A stretch of DNA of 64,000 bases, from contig NC_092577.1 of assembly GCF_037975245.1 (NCBI RefSeq), forward strand, positions 28,450,398 to 28,514,397, in the 5' to 3' direction. How positions within the stretch are numbered: the stretch's first letter is position 1; the number at the start of each line of letters is the position of its first letter. The translations under genes were made by a program, and so were the position numbers. The notes below the pieces were generated by a model that did not search any database, was not told the origin of the DNA, and was given only the letters and a program-made list of their open reading frames with translations. Positions 48,501 through 61,927 of this stretch are shown here, piece by piece. Origin of the DNA: Apostichopus japonicus. Its lineage: Eukaryota > Echinodermata > Holothuroidea > Aspidochirotida > Stichopodidae.

Positions 48501-51119
48501 TCAAGTTCTCTTGAGTAATTATTACCCAGCAAATACTGTATTCATCTCTTGCGCAAGAGTTTTGGCTTACAATATTTCGAAATTAAATGACTTCTGGGTA
48601 TCATGTTGAATAATCTACAATTAATAGTGTTTACTTGTTCCCAGATTTGGATCTTGGCAATGACACCCAATGATCCGTACCCACTCTCTTGAACGGTGAA
48701 TCATTAGTATAGGAAGGGAAATCAGGGGTGCCTTTACTGCCCTATAACGTTGGAAGTCTTTTGGCAATTTAAAAAGACTGACAAAAATCTGCTACAACCT
48801 TAACAAACCTTTTTCAGCCTGGTTGTTGTTTTTCTCCCATCAACGAGTCCCGAAATTGGAATATAATCGTCAATTTTATCTTATCTCTAAAACCAGTAGG
48901 TACTGCTACATATCTTCTATCACTTACTACTTTAAGACTTAAGTCTGACTGTTGTGCCTCCTGCCAACAACTTCATCATCATTTGGTATTTGATCCAAAA
49001 CATCCCTCATCATTCCTTAGGTTCTTTATCTTCGTCTACTTCTCCTATATCTTTTGACTAACGATCCCTACTCAACTATCTTTCTTTCCTTTGCTTTACT
49101 TCATCTACTGCTCGAGGAACTGAAGCACAACAAATATTCTATAAATGCCGGAGAAGTACATCTCCCCTCATGTTTAACGACGTGTGGTAACCATTCCTGA
49201 AATCCTCCTATTTAGTAGGAGATCACATTTAGTGTATGTAGATAACAGCAAAACTATCATCATCACTTCATTACAGTAATAATAAATTATTCGTATTCCA
49301 ACGACGCACACCAAACCATGTCGTGTGTTTTACCCACAGACTATGGCTGGACGATCCCTGTCTCTGGTTGCATTAAAAACAACAACGATAATTACATCAT
49401 GGAGGTGGATGATATGGACGACTGCCACAAGAGATGCGAAGACGAGACTGAATTTGTATGTTTGTCAGTAGATTACGAATCTGAATTGAAAGTATGTTTT
49501 CTGAGCCGACACAATCGTGCAAGTATCCGATCTCTTGGTGAATATACGCAGCCTTGTTACGCAGAAGGTTATCAGTACTCAGAAAGGACGGATACAGGTA
49601 TTTATTTATTTATTTTAAATTTTATAAATAGTACAGTCCGTCAGAGAACACTTCCCTTGTTGAGACCATTGATCATTTTCTATGCTCTCCTCCCTCACGA
49701 AATAGCCTACTGGCGTACCGGTAAAATCGACCTCTGTCCACAGAATAGGTCAACACATTAAACAATGCATAAAGATGTAAAATGATATACAGTGCAACCT
49801 AACGAGACATCACAATTTTTCGAATCTTTTGTAAAGGGCGAAATAAAGCACCATTGTTCAGCTGGGCACTCTCTATGTTACAAAAATCTTTTAAAAAATC
49901 CGTACCCCAAACTTCCTTACATCTAATTACCCTCCACCCACCCCCCCCCCTGTCCGCGTCCGTAGTTATGAACAGTCTGGTTCGAACAATTAGACGTCGC
50001 ATTGCGAATAAGCATATGCAATTGTATTTAAACTAAGACCGGTAATGTTACAGTTTTCGTACATAACGTACATTTCGTCAAAAGTACCACTTGATTTGAA
50101 GCAACCCACCTTCAACATCTAACTCGCGCCTACTTGTTCCTTTTACTTACATATCAAAGTTGTATCTATACTTTTTTTACAATGCAACTCTCTTCACAAT
50201 TCTTATCGTGTTATGGCTGATCAAGATCGCAGCGTCCTCCCGCCCCGTCCCGCCCTACCCAAAGTGTCAGCTGAAGATAATCCTGGAACCTTATGCGTGT
50301 GGTAGTAGCTTTAGATTCAAATGAGCTGTTTTCTTTACACACTTCCATGCATAAAAAGGGAGCAAAAGACACATTATTTTGGATGAGGGCAAAACCTGTT
50401 ACTAGATGAAATACAAAAAGGTACATATGCAAATACAAAACTAGATGATATACAAAAAGGTCTACGTGTTTCTCTTGATCAATTGAGAAGAGCTCTTCGG
50501 GGTAGTGTGGAACCTGTAAAACAACTGTGGCGCTTTACCAACGTAATTCCTTAAGTCGTTATTATTTATTAACCTAAATCTGATCTATTTATCTTTTTCA
50601 GAGTTCTACTGGAGTGACGCAGTTCCGGGTTGCATTCGATTGAACAATGTAGTGCATGAAGACCAGATTTCGAGCTTAAGCGCTTGTCAAGATCGTTGCT
50701 TAAGTGAAACTGACTTCACGTGTCTCTCGATCGAACACAAAGACAGCCTGTGTAATCTTCATCGTTATAATCGCGACACAATCCGGCCGACTAGTGACTA
50801 CACTCAACCGTGCTACACTCCCGACTGGACATACTCTGAAAGAGTAAAGTTTGGTTCGTGGACAGATGACTTGGATGCGTGCATTAGAAGTCACAATATG
50901 AATGAACTGGAAGTGCCTGATCTTGAAGCCTGCAGGATGATGTGTGCCCAGACTGACGGATGTTGCTCCTTCGATTACAGAGATTCTGATCATCAGTGTC
51001 TCCTCAGCGCGTACAATAGGGCTACCGTTAATCCTTCAACGGACTACACCGAACCCGCTTACATATCAGGCTACCGGTACTCTGAGAGAGTCGACAAATT
51101 TTGTAGGCATTTAGATTAA
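45515..51119 (+). CDS. Secreted four-PAN/Apple-domain protein, copy B (4 exons, 362 aa)
   Basis: Exons 45515-45578, 45946-46194, 49340-49597 and 50602-51119 (TAA) have the same lengths (64, 249, 258, 518 nt) and phase 1 introns as copy A. The signal peptide differs from A by one Gly-to-Val change. All domain cysteines are in the same positions, including the lost C6 (EPA) and the doubled Cys in domain 4. By hand count about 49 residues differ from copy A and only about 8 codons differ silently. Changes cluster between conserved positions: in D1 between C1 and C2 and after C6, in D2 after C1 and between C4 and C5, in D3 before C2. Intron 2 is shorter than in A (3.1 versus 4.4 kb), largely because the LINE is absent. 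The role is secreted and probably binding; the ligand is unknown. Confidence 0.9.
47540..49150 (-). mobile_element. Decayed Ty3-like LTR retrotransposon pol fragment in PAN intron 2, copy B
   Basis: Matches 10500-12250. The minus strand near 48010-47966 reads DPNKLIAQWQGPFGITTVVN, a clear GPY/F integrase C-terminal motif that copy A has lost. Upstream on the minus strand are EILHASRLQDGYADGKTV and the integrase core remnant. Frames are broken by stops and small indels, and about 110 bases present in A near 11,910-12,030 are missing. Confidence 0.8.
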
Positions 51120-54036
51120 GCTCTGTAACAGTGTGTCTACATTTACAGTGGTAACACATCGCATGCGCTAACGATGTAGTCTTTTGATAGGTAATATTGC
51201 TTTAATGTTTCATTTATCGAGTTGGCATATTTGATATCCGGATCTTGAGAATTCTTCTAAGGTTTTTAAAGTAGTTTATATAAGAAATGTACAACTGTGA
51301 CATGGAAAGTAAGATTCCTCTCCTGCTTTCTGTGAGAGAAGAAGAGATGTGACAAGCTATTTGCCTGTGTATTATACAACATTTACTCAAACTCATTAAT
51401 AGAACGATTTAATAAAACCTACGAATCCTAATAATGAAATTGTGAGATGTAACAAGTACTCGTCCTCCATCATTGGAATTGGAACATCTCCATCAGGCGA
51501 GGTAACACCAACCTCGATTTCCATGAACTATAGAGTTCAGAATTTAAGTATTCCATGATACATTTTTGACAATTACATTTATTTTTAGATTAATAGTCAT
51601 ATTTTAGGGCTTAGAGAAACCTCGAATGCAGATAAACTACGCACTGCATCATCAGTCTTCAAAGTCGGTATATGATGTTTTGAGACACACTTTTGTTATA
51701 TTTTGATTTTCTTTCATCAAGTAGTAATTTCAAAATAGATTGAAATGATGCTGTATCACTATAGGACCGATAAAATCAGATAATAAATTTGCAAGACAAA
51801 GATTACAAAGTTTTCCATTCATAGCTTTTTCTTTCACATGCTTTGAAATAAAATGAAACCTACCAGGCATTTCATTGGAATGAATAGAAATAACAATCTG
51901 TGTGTATTTCTTATGCAAATGATATCAATAACTTACATGATCTCAAATAGATGGATTGATGTTATCCTGTGCAGTCAACGCTTCATCGTAGTCTATGCAA
52001 CTCTTTAAACTGCAGCACAGTCTACGCATTATGGTATGTAGGTAATCTCTACCATGCATATGAGTTATCTTTTACAAAGAGAGTAACCTATCAGTTTTCC
52101 TGTATTCATTCTTTCATCTTTTTCCGATCTACACGTTATTAGTTTAGACATTTTGTTTCAGTACGTATAAAATGTACTGCAATATTGTAATGCTTGACAG
52201 CAACATAGTCCATCGTTTTTGCTAATAGACCTCTAACTGGGCAAATCTTACCAAACCTTTGCCACTTGGAACTAGTTAGGTGTGAGGAGGTATACAAAGG
52301 AAGTCGCTACCACAAGGTTTGAACTGACCAAGGAGCTACTGACACACTTGACAGAATAACTATGTAACAGAATGGGATAATGTGACATTGATATACCTCT
52401 AGCCTGCAAGATACAGATAAGTCACCTACCCGAAAAGCCTTGAGTTTGCTGCTTTTGACTTTGAAGATAAGGTGTTATAACTTATAATCTATGAGTAAAA
52501 TGTCTTACAACGAACATGCTAAAAATGACTTCCATCTATGCAATACCTCGCGACAATACTGCGCATATACGTACAAACACATCAGAAGCAGTGAGATATG
52601 ACAGCATTGCTACTCTCGTTTCAGTCGTACCGTATACGATATTCGTATCACGTGTTCTCTACATGACAATCAGTCTCTTTGACGTCTCATTTTGAATATA
52701 TACCAACACCCTGTTTTATTTCCCTTTATCATTGGTAGATAGGATCAACATGACTCTATCAAACTTAACATTTGCAATTGTGGAAGGGGCTTTATTATAT
52801 CAGTGAAAAGCAATTATGCAGATTTATAACAATAATGAAAGCATCTCCAACCCTCAACCCCCTAGCCCCACCCTAAACCCGCCCTCCCTCCGTTTTAATA
52901 GTGTATCGAGGTGATTTTGACTGAGAAAATGACAATAATTAAGGACGGTTGGCAACTAAGCGTGAAAAACTTAATTTGTTGTTGTTGTTTTTTTGCTGTA
53001 AGCCCTGTATACTTGTAGGACACTGAGCCCTTTTGAGATAACATGACGCATAGGTTGGGTGGGGGAGGGGGGGGCTAGTCTGCAGCACGGTAAAAGGCTA
53101 TACTCTCTCTCTCTCTCTGACCACCAAAATGGAATATTGTGGCTACGTAGTAGTAGGTTCTACACGTATTTCCTGTACCAACTTACTTTTGAAGAATTTT
53201 CACCAAACACCAAACACGAAGTCTGCCTTACATGTAAACGGCATCATGTCGTTGTTAGTTCCAGTTAGCTATTACGAGTCACTTGATAAATACACATGTT
53301 CAGGGTTAAAGAATCATTCAGGAGCAGTCTACACTGTGTACTGTTATCACTTATATTCACTATTTATGAAGAGCGCCATCCAAGAAACTTATCTCCTACA
53401 CGGTCGCACATGGCTCTTTCACATGTACTGCATTCAGGATGTGATTTATTTCTCTTAATTTGCTGATGATTGTGTAAGTGCTGCGCTGATTGGTTCATTA
53501 ACATATATTTCACGTCGTAAGTATTATAACATCAAAGACTGCCATCCAAAGCAACGTTAGACATTCCCAAAATGGATTACATAGAATAATAGTCAACACA
53601 TTAAAGTTCTAGATTCTGTACAGGCCATTTTGTTTTTGGCGGATTTCGCGGTAACATTTCAAGTATTTTTACAAGTTCAGACTTCGCTACTGCTGAGATT
53701 AGAACGTCTCAATCTTTGTGAATTCTCGGAATAATCCTTCTCTGGGAAGAATTTAGCCGTTAGCCCACACATCTCTGTAGTACCGAAGCCGAAGAGTACC
53801 GCAAACACCACCGAATCAAATCTGTATTTCACAATTGAATATGTACCTTATTTGTTATGCAGATTTCTGTTCATGAGCTGAATCTAGCTCTTCTGACTCT
53901 ATACAATATTTTGGTTTATACCATATTCGGTACGAAAAGAATATTATAGAGCAAGACAATTATAGAGCAAGACAAACGAACGGAGCCTGCCCTAGAGAAA
54001 GGAAATCTAACTTCCTCCCACACCCGTAGACCGTCA
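51120..54036. other. Intergenic 3' of PAN gene B
   Basis: Aligns with 14221-17803 minus the 661-bp transposon. AATAAA at 51411-51416 is a possible poly(A) site; copy A reads AATGAA there. No further exon is seen. Confidence 0.5.
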
Positions 54037-55117
54037 TTAGGGGCGTATCCAGGATTTTCTAACCCGGGGGGCGCGAATTACTATCTAAGCGGAGCGCCAC
54101 CATCGGTTGGCGCGGAGCGTACAAGAAAATTTCTGGTTTTGATACCTCCCAGATCACCGGAAATGGCACTTCTCGGGCTCGAAAATGACCAACCAGATGT
54201 ACACTTTTGCCTGAGAACCAAGTATTTCTCAATAGTTTTTTTTTCCATCCATAACCTTTCTGAAGATTGTCACCAGTCACACAGTGTTGGACCTCATTGC
54301 ATGTCTTGTGGATCATTCATTGCTTTTGTAGGTGATTCTACGTCACGGCCCACAATATCCGAAAACCCCATTTTTTAAGGTTTTAAGCCCATTATTTGTT
54401 CAGAATTTAAAAATTCACATTTCTCGTGAATAAAATCACTTCAAAACATACCCATAATGTTGCACAAAATTCAATCTATGGACAACCAATATATAGAAAA
54501 ACCTCCTTGAACCCCTAACAGACAGGTCAAAATTGCACTAGTAGAGGGAAGTTTGATGAAGAATGTTGGTGAGGAAATTTTCGAAAATTCAGACACAGTT
54601 ACTTTATTGGTGTAGAAATATTAAAACCTCTTATAACGGCTATTATAAAACTTGGTTAAAGGAAGTGAAAAATACTAGATATTTCCGATATCAGATATTT
54701 CGAAACCGAACACTACACACCTAGGCGTAGGAGGCGGGGGCTGCAGCCCCCACCAACCAATTTTCTCCCTGAAAATTCGAGCAATATGCTGAGAAATTTT
54801 CGGGCACCTACTGAAAGAAAAATAAATAGCAATGATGTAGCTTAAGGAAATGAATAGTTTAAAAATTATCTCCTTGGTAATTAAAATAAGGTCTTAGCTT
54901 GGCCGACTAATTCGCCATTACTACTGTAAAAGAGAGTTTTGACATAATTGGACCTGTATACTTTTTCTCCATCTACATAAGACATTTCGTTGTTTACATT
55001 AGCATCCGGTGGTATACTGCGCAACTTTCACGGATAATACGGCACACGATGCCATGCGATGTAATGACCGATGCTTGCTTACATGATATTGGCATTAAGG
55101 TGTTGAACGCGCGTTGA
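54037..55117. other. Copy-B-specific replacement with nested transposon ends
   Basis: Replaces A 17803-18595. It begins with TAGGGGCGTATCCAGGATTT and contains the minus-strand repeat core (54083-54130) and another element-like end (TAGGCGTAGGAGGCGGGGGC near 54723). No gene is seen. Confidence 0.6.
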
Positions 55118-55278
55118 AATCTGCAGTTTCGCCCCTCCCTTGGCAAATTCCTGGCTACGCACCTGAATATATTATGGTTTGTTGTTTTCGACTAATAAAC
55201 AATGATCCCATCAAAGCAGGCTCCCTCGTTAAGTCTAATATTGCGATTTCGTATGTGCACATACTTTGAAGATCTGAA

Positions 55279-55751
55279 TAATCACATGAAACGACTTGGT
55301 CTCACAATTTGTTGCAGCAGCGGCCGTCTAATTTATCGCTGAATTTTTATCTTACCATAATTCAATATCAATTTGAGAGAGAAGAAGAGAATAAATCAAC
55401 AGAAAATCAACTGGAACTTTTCATCATTATATGAAGTCATCGAATCTGTATAATTTCTAGGTTTTCGCTCTCCGAACTTTCAATCAACCCTCAAGGTAAG
55501 ATCAGCTAACCGTTACCTCGGCCGAAGCTGCAGCCCGTATTCCAATAGACGGCAGTTCCTTCATTGGTGCACGAGACATATTTGATCTTTTTATTCTTAA
55601 ATGTCGCCCTCGATGGAGGGAGAAAAGCGGACGCTTTTTTTTAAATTACTGTCACGTTGAAAGTAATCCGTCTGGACAAGTTACGTAGTTCGTAGAACTG
55701 GGTTAACTAGAATAATATACATCCATTCGCGTAAAAAGATTCCAAACTGAA
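55279..55751. other. 473-bp segment present only in copy B
   Basis: CTGAA borders the segment on both sides, and copy A has a single CTGAA (18762-18766) with no insert. It may be an insertion with a 5-bp duplication or a microhomology deletion in A. No TIR or ORF is recognised. Confidence 0.7.
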
Positions 55752-56111
55752 GTGAAATTTTGCAAGTGTCAGCTATCCGATATGGCGAGGGGGGAGGAGG
55801 GGGGGGATTATGGGGGATCATGTCCTAGACACTATAAGATAGATGATGACTTGTATTATTATGGTACGTACACATTTACTCACCATAACCCTTTAAATTT
55901 GGAGGAAGAAGAGGTGGGCCGTGAAAGTTTAACATATTGCAACCGCAACTAATATGACAGCTGTTTCATCCAAGAATTTCTCAAATGTCTCTACTTCAAC
56001 ATCCACGTCACAAAAACAAACAAACAAACAAACAAACAAAGACCCCCAAAATTGCTAAAATATTCCCACTGTGCTTCTTGTTTTCTGAGGGAGATCACAC
56101 AGGCGGAATAA

Positions 56112-57030
56112 TACTGAATATGGGTTCTATCACCCCATATAAACACCCTGTAGGGATATATTGAACCATTATGGGTTCCATCACCATATAAACATCCTGC
56201 AGGAATATATTGAATCTATATGGGCTCTATTACCAACCTGCATGAATATATTGAATCTATATGGCCGGTCATACCACCATTAAAACACCATGCATGAATA
56301 TATTGAATATATATGGGATCAATCACCATATAAACACCCTGCAGGGATATATTGAATATATATGGGATCAATCACCATATAAACACCAAGCAGGAATAAA
56401 TTGAATCTATATGGGATCAATCACCATTTAAACATCCTGCAGGAATATATTGAATATATACGGGATCAATCACCATTTAAGCACCCTGTAGGGATATATT
56501 GAACCTATATGGCCGGTCATACCGCCATTTAAACACCCTGACGGAATATATTGACTATTTATGGGTTCTATCACTATATACACACCATGTAGGGATATAT
56601 TGACTATATATGGGATCAATCACCATTTAAACACCCTGTAGGGATATATTGAATCTAAGTGGGATCCATCACCATATAAACACCCTGTAGGGATATATTG
56701 AATCTATATGGGATATATCACCATGCATTTAAACACTCTGCAGAGAAATATTGAATCTATATGGGTTCTATCACCACATAAACACCCTGCAGGGATATAT
56801 TGAATCTATGTGGGATCCATCACTATATAAACACCCTGCAGGAATAAATTGAATCTATCTGGCTTCTATCACCAAATAAACACCCTGTAGGGATATATTG
56901 ACTATATATGGGTTCTATTACTATATAAACACCCATCAGGGATATATTGAATCTATGTGGGATCCATCACTATATAAACACCCTGCAGGGATATATTGAA
57001 TCTATATGGGTTCTATCACCATTTAAGCAC
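56112..57030 (+). repeat. 49-bp minisatellite, about 19 units (copy B)
   Basis: Same unit as 19145-20222 with fewer repeats and a partly different order of unit variants. The flanks on both sides match copy A. Confidence 0.92.
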
Positions 57031-57034
57031 CATG

Positions 57035-58719
57035 AAGGAGAAAGTACAAAGGAAAAGCAAAACAAAAGGGGTCTTTTTTTCCAAGACCAGATCTGGATGT
57101 TGCAGTAAAAAGTCCAATCAGTAAAATATTCAGTTTCCTGGCCACGAGAAGCGCACGAGAAAACGTTCAGATGTCCAAATATTAAAAATTCTCACTGACT
57201 TATGACGATCATTTTCTGTAAAACGTTGAATTACTCAAACAGCAACAAAAATACAGATATTCATGGGATTGGTTTGAGCCTATAAAGTGAGCCATTAAAA
57301 GGGAGACTCCTGTGGCTGAAATTGATAGCTTAATTAAAAATGCTGATATTTTTTTTTGCATCTTTAGGTGCAAAAAATATCATCAAGGCAACTCCGCTGA
57401 AAAAAGTTTCTGTTTTTTCTTTATAGATCATTTTGTTAACAGAGTTAAATGAAATTTATTCTGTAAACAGTTTTGTTTTATACAAATTCTTAATGCAGAG
57501 AACCAATTGACAGATAACTAAACATTCCAAGTGATACAGAGCAAGAAAATATTATAACAATTCTCTGAAAATTGTCAACTTATTGAGTAAAATCATGAAA
57601 CAGACCACATTATAGTTTCAGATATTTGTTCAATCACTGTTGCGTTAAATGGAAAAAAAACTTATCGTTTTATTTGTAAACGCGCTAATCGATGAGATTT
57701 TGATATTTTATCACTTGGTCGATATTTTTGAAGGTAACAGCTAAAACCCCTGAATTTATCAATACTGAAACTTCAACAATTCGTCTCGCAAAATAATTAG
57801 CAAATTCACCAACGTTTGGTCTCAGCTCAAAGTATTTGGTAAATGTTGTTTAAACAAAAGTGTACAAAGTGATGAATCGCTAAAATAACAAGAGACAATG
57901 AGACAAAGAGACAAAATAAGACACATTTATCATATTTTCCTTTACAGTGAATATTGAACAAATGTTGCTGTCCTTTGAAAATTACAAGTTTGTAGATGTT
58001 AGTTTTGAAACAAAATATCTATCTAAAGATACTATACACATAGGGAAAACTAGATTATAACACTTTATCAATTAACGACCCTTCGCTTACCCCTCCTTCT
58101 CACCACCCCCTCTCTCTCTCTCTCACTAATTTTCTCCGGTTCGGTTCTTGTAACAAACTGAAAGCTTGAAAATGTTATATTCGTTCTGGACAATAACAAG
58201 TGTGTACCGATCCCTCTCATTCATCCCAATCACTTCATCCACCCCACCCACCCGTAGACCCCCCCCCCCACCACCACCAACATACCGACCCTCCCACTTT
58301 CACCCCAATACAACCCGCCACCTACACACATTCACACTTTCCTCATAACGTTAAGAATATTGATCTAGTTTGCGCTTGGACGACCTCAAACATATCTTTG
58401 GCAGCCATTTTGTTTTTGACCAGAAAGGCAACAGTGTTCATGTACTTCGTCTTTTACAACGTTTGTTTAGTCTAATCTATTCAGGTTTAGTCTCGTTGCT
58501 ATAGCAACGTCGTTATAGAATTACAATCTTCGAAACCAAATCAGGATTAAAGGCTTAGGTATATCATCTTAATTGCACACAAACATGTTCCCAGTGCCAG
58601 GTGAATCACCTATATAGGTCTAACTACATGAACTTCAGTTCCGTTGAAAGAGATTAAATAATAAAACTGACAAATCGACAATGCTAAGAAGTATTCGCTG
58701 CTAATATCAACTGTAAAGT
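57035..58719. other. Intergenic, downstream of EF-hand gene B
   Basis: Aligns with 20225-22007, with small deletions including about 105 bases. The CCACCC-rich stretch is kept near 58230-58320. No exon is seen. Confidence 0.5.
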
Positions 58720-61700
58720 TTAGTTTTGTTTATCGTCTGCGTCAATGCCTTCTCCATAGCGCCATCTGACATGAATATCACTGAACTCTTCAGGGGAAAG
58801 AACGTTGTCACCTGCAAGCAAAACGAAAGAAAAGCATGAAATATAAATGCTGCATCCTCTAAATAATCTAAAAGTGATCTTTGAGTTAATTTTGATCAAA
58901 TTAGTCAATTTTGTAATGAACAAGTAAGGGAAAAGACGATAGTCCGTTGTCTTATACACTAGTCACGAATTATTTAAAAACCCAACTGAAAGGAAATTGT
59001 ACGACCGTTGACCATGTTCAGTTTAGTATCGAAAACATCAATTAATTCATCAATACGTATTGTTAAGGATCATTGGGTAAGTTGACAATCAAACGCTTCC
59101 GTTTTTATTATATTACCTAGAAGATCCACTGATCGAGATACTTAGGGTATAAAATATTGGAGACAACATTTTTCAATTGATAGCGGGGCAACGATACCTC
59201 TCCGACGCTATGGAAGTGATTGTACCACGAGTTAAACTGCGGGGTGGGGGAAAGGTTCGAGCGGAACGAGAAAATGATGAATGCTTGTCGAACAAGTAGC
59301 TGTAAGTGTTTCGTTGAAGAACCACGGGATATGACAGAGAGACTAGGATCATTTTCATTTCTGATGGCTGTAAATGTTTTTGTTCAATTTCTTCTTTCTC
59401 TCTTTAGTTAATATTTTTAGTTGATATGTACTTGTTATAAATGCAGAAACGCAAAGTAAAGTGTGAAAGTCTGATTTCTGTGCATAATCGAAAATCGAAT
59501 TTGTAACAAAGTATACAACCCAGTTTAATCGTTTCGAGGTGGTCTATATTTCCTCAAATTGAAAATAACATTGTCTTCACGCGAAGGACTTTCTTTTGGC
59601 GTTTGCTCAACAAAGTCTACGCTACCAATTATTATTAACGGGATATTCCGGTGGCTGAAATTGATTGCTTAACAAAAGAGGATGTCAATTGTTTGCATCA
59701 TTGCGTCAAAAACCACATCCTCATGAGCAATTGTTTTCAAAATGTGGTAATAATATTTTGGGGATACACGTGGTAAGAACAGAGTAAATGATTTCAGTAC
59801 CGGCAATTCATCTGAACATGTTTGTTTTGTTTTGTTGTACTTGATAAGTATTTAATTAACCACGGAGGGAAATAATCAATTTCTACACAATGAAATTCTC
59901 AGAACAGAGAACAATGACTGGCTAAAGTAAGGTAACTTCAAGCAGAAATAGAGTCTTGTTATATCATCATAGTCCACATAAAAAGAAACATTTGATTGAT
60001 AGCAGACATGCTTTTCCTATAGAGACCTGTTTTCGATATTTCCAGCTATGAAATGTTCTAAATCTCTGAAATGTCCATATTATCTTAAATTGATGCAGGC
60101 ATACACGACGGTGATATCTCCTCACTGCAGACCAAATTGTCATTTCTGATCCATTACTTGATCAATTCAAATAACTAAACCAAAACCTTTTTTTTTAAAC
60201 TTCATGTAAATAACAAATCACTGTTGGATTATATTGGACAACGACCGTCCGACTCCTTGACACAATTTGTAATGGATTATATATACGAACATCAAGTTAT
60301 ATGAGGTCATATATATCAGTCTTTCGATATCCAATGGAGTTTGTGTTACATCCGAGTAACTGACTTCTAGTGGTCTGTTTTGTAAGACGTAATTAGTCCA
60401 TCTACTCCCATTGATGAGCTCCAGATGTCAAAGGGTCATTTCTCAAAAATTTAAACAGGGAATCAGTGTTGTCTAATATAATTGTCTACAACACATTGAA
60501 AATAATGTTCTACCTAACGTAAACCTCTATACACCTCTAATCCATACATCGCTATGGGCAACAATATTAAACTATAATAATCATAATAACCAACAGTTAC
60601 TTTTACGACGCTTAAAGCGACCACGAATGTGGGAGAAGCCAGCAAGGGCTTATGGATTACAACTTTCACGTCGGGTGACTTCCAATTCAACATTTTATCT
60701 CAAAGTTGGAATCTTTTCAATTTAGAAACTCGTTTCAGATGGGAAAACCGTAGGTTGCTCTTGGATGAAGGACCCACCTTAATATGACCCGGCCGGGGAT
60801 CGAGCCCCATACCCTACCGATTGCTAAGCCTCAATGCCACCGCCGTTATCCAACACACCGGCACACAGCACCGGTTATATGGTTATCATATGCTTATTAT
60901 ATGGTTATTATATGGTTATGGCACCGGTTATAATGTCCTTTAAAACTATAGTAACCAGTTTCACCCTTACGAGACACGTATTCGCAATGCAAACAGTGTA
61001 CAAACCAAGACAAAGTAAGTCTGTATCTATTCTGTCTCAGATTAGCAAAATTATATACTTATGACAAGTCAACCTCTGTAGTGAAATCATCTTTAACTTT
61101 ATTCCCCTGGCGAAGAGAAGTTTCGCGTTAAAAAAATCGTGACCGAAAAATGAGATATCACTTATAACGAAACCGATGCAGATTAGGAAAATAACTCATG
61201 GAAAATTCTCCAGCACTGTTGAATAAAATGTTTATAACTTTCTTTACAAAAAGAGAGTTTCCGTGTTAAAGACATATTGTAGTACTTTCCTCCCTGTTAA
61301 GAGAGGTTTCGTGTAACATAATTATGGGGTGGGGTGGGGCTGTTATTTCTCTTATAATGAAACTTTCTCAGATTAGGAAGAAAACTCATGGGCAATTATC
61401 AACCACTGTTAAAGGCATATTTTATACTTACTTCTCTGTTAAAAGAGGTTCCATGTTAACGGCATCATTTATAAACTTCAAAGATAAATGATATGTTTTA
61501 GTAATACTATTTCAGAAAAGCCAGACTATTAAGCCTTATGGACAGTGACTTATAACCACTTTCATTTTAGTATTTTTATTTTATACAATATTCCTCTCTT
61601 TAAGTATAAATTCCAGGTTTACAGGTAAAATGTAGCAAGGAACGTCTTGTGCCTCACCATTTTTGTCAACTCGGTCCAGAAGTTTAACATATTCCCTGAC

Positions 61701-61818
61701 GTTTGTGGTCATCCCAGCCTCCATCCACTCACATGCGTCGATATTACCGTCTGAATTATCGTCCATCACAGAAAAGATATAACCTGGAGAAGGGTGTTGT
61801 TGGAATTTAGCTAAGGAC
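58720..61818 (-). CDS. EF-hand protein, last two exons, copy B (5' exons not located)
   Basis: On the minus strand the penultimate exon is 61818-61658 (161 nt) and the last exon is 58811-58720 (92 nt, TAA). The acceptors and the GTGAGG donor are the same as in copy A. Loop 1 is D-D-N-S-D-G-N-I-D-A-C-E (Asp where A has Gly at position 2). Loop 2 is D-K-N-G-D-N-V-L-S-P-E-E, formed across the splice. The tail has Ile where A has Thr (EGIDADDKQN). Upstream exons should lie beyond 61818 or outside the window. It converges with PAN gene B, as in copy A. Ca2+ binding is the only function the sequence supports. Confidence 0.82.
60783..60865 (-). mobile_element. tRNA-derived SINE head, copy B
   Basis: Diverged counterpart of 24066-24165. 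Box B (GGGCTCGATCCCCGG on minus) is kept, and the box A side is disturbed by small indels. Confidence 0.55.
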
Positions 61819-61849
61819 CTGAAAGAGAAATTAGTAGATTCTAATAGCT

Positions 61850-61863
61850 ATATATATACATAT

Positions 61864-61922
<59 letters not shown>
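61850..61922. repeat. (TA)n microsatellite (copy B)
   Basis: A single long TA tract stands where copy A has two tracts separated by about 385 bases. Confidence 0.9.
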
Positions 61923-61927
<5 letters not shown>

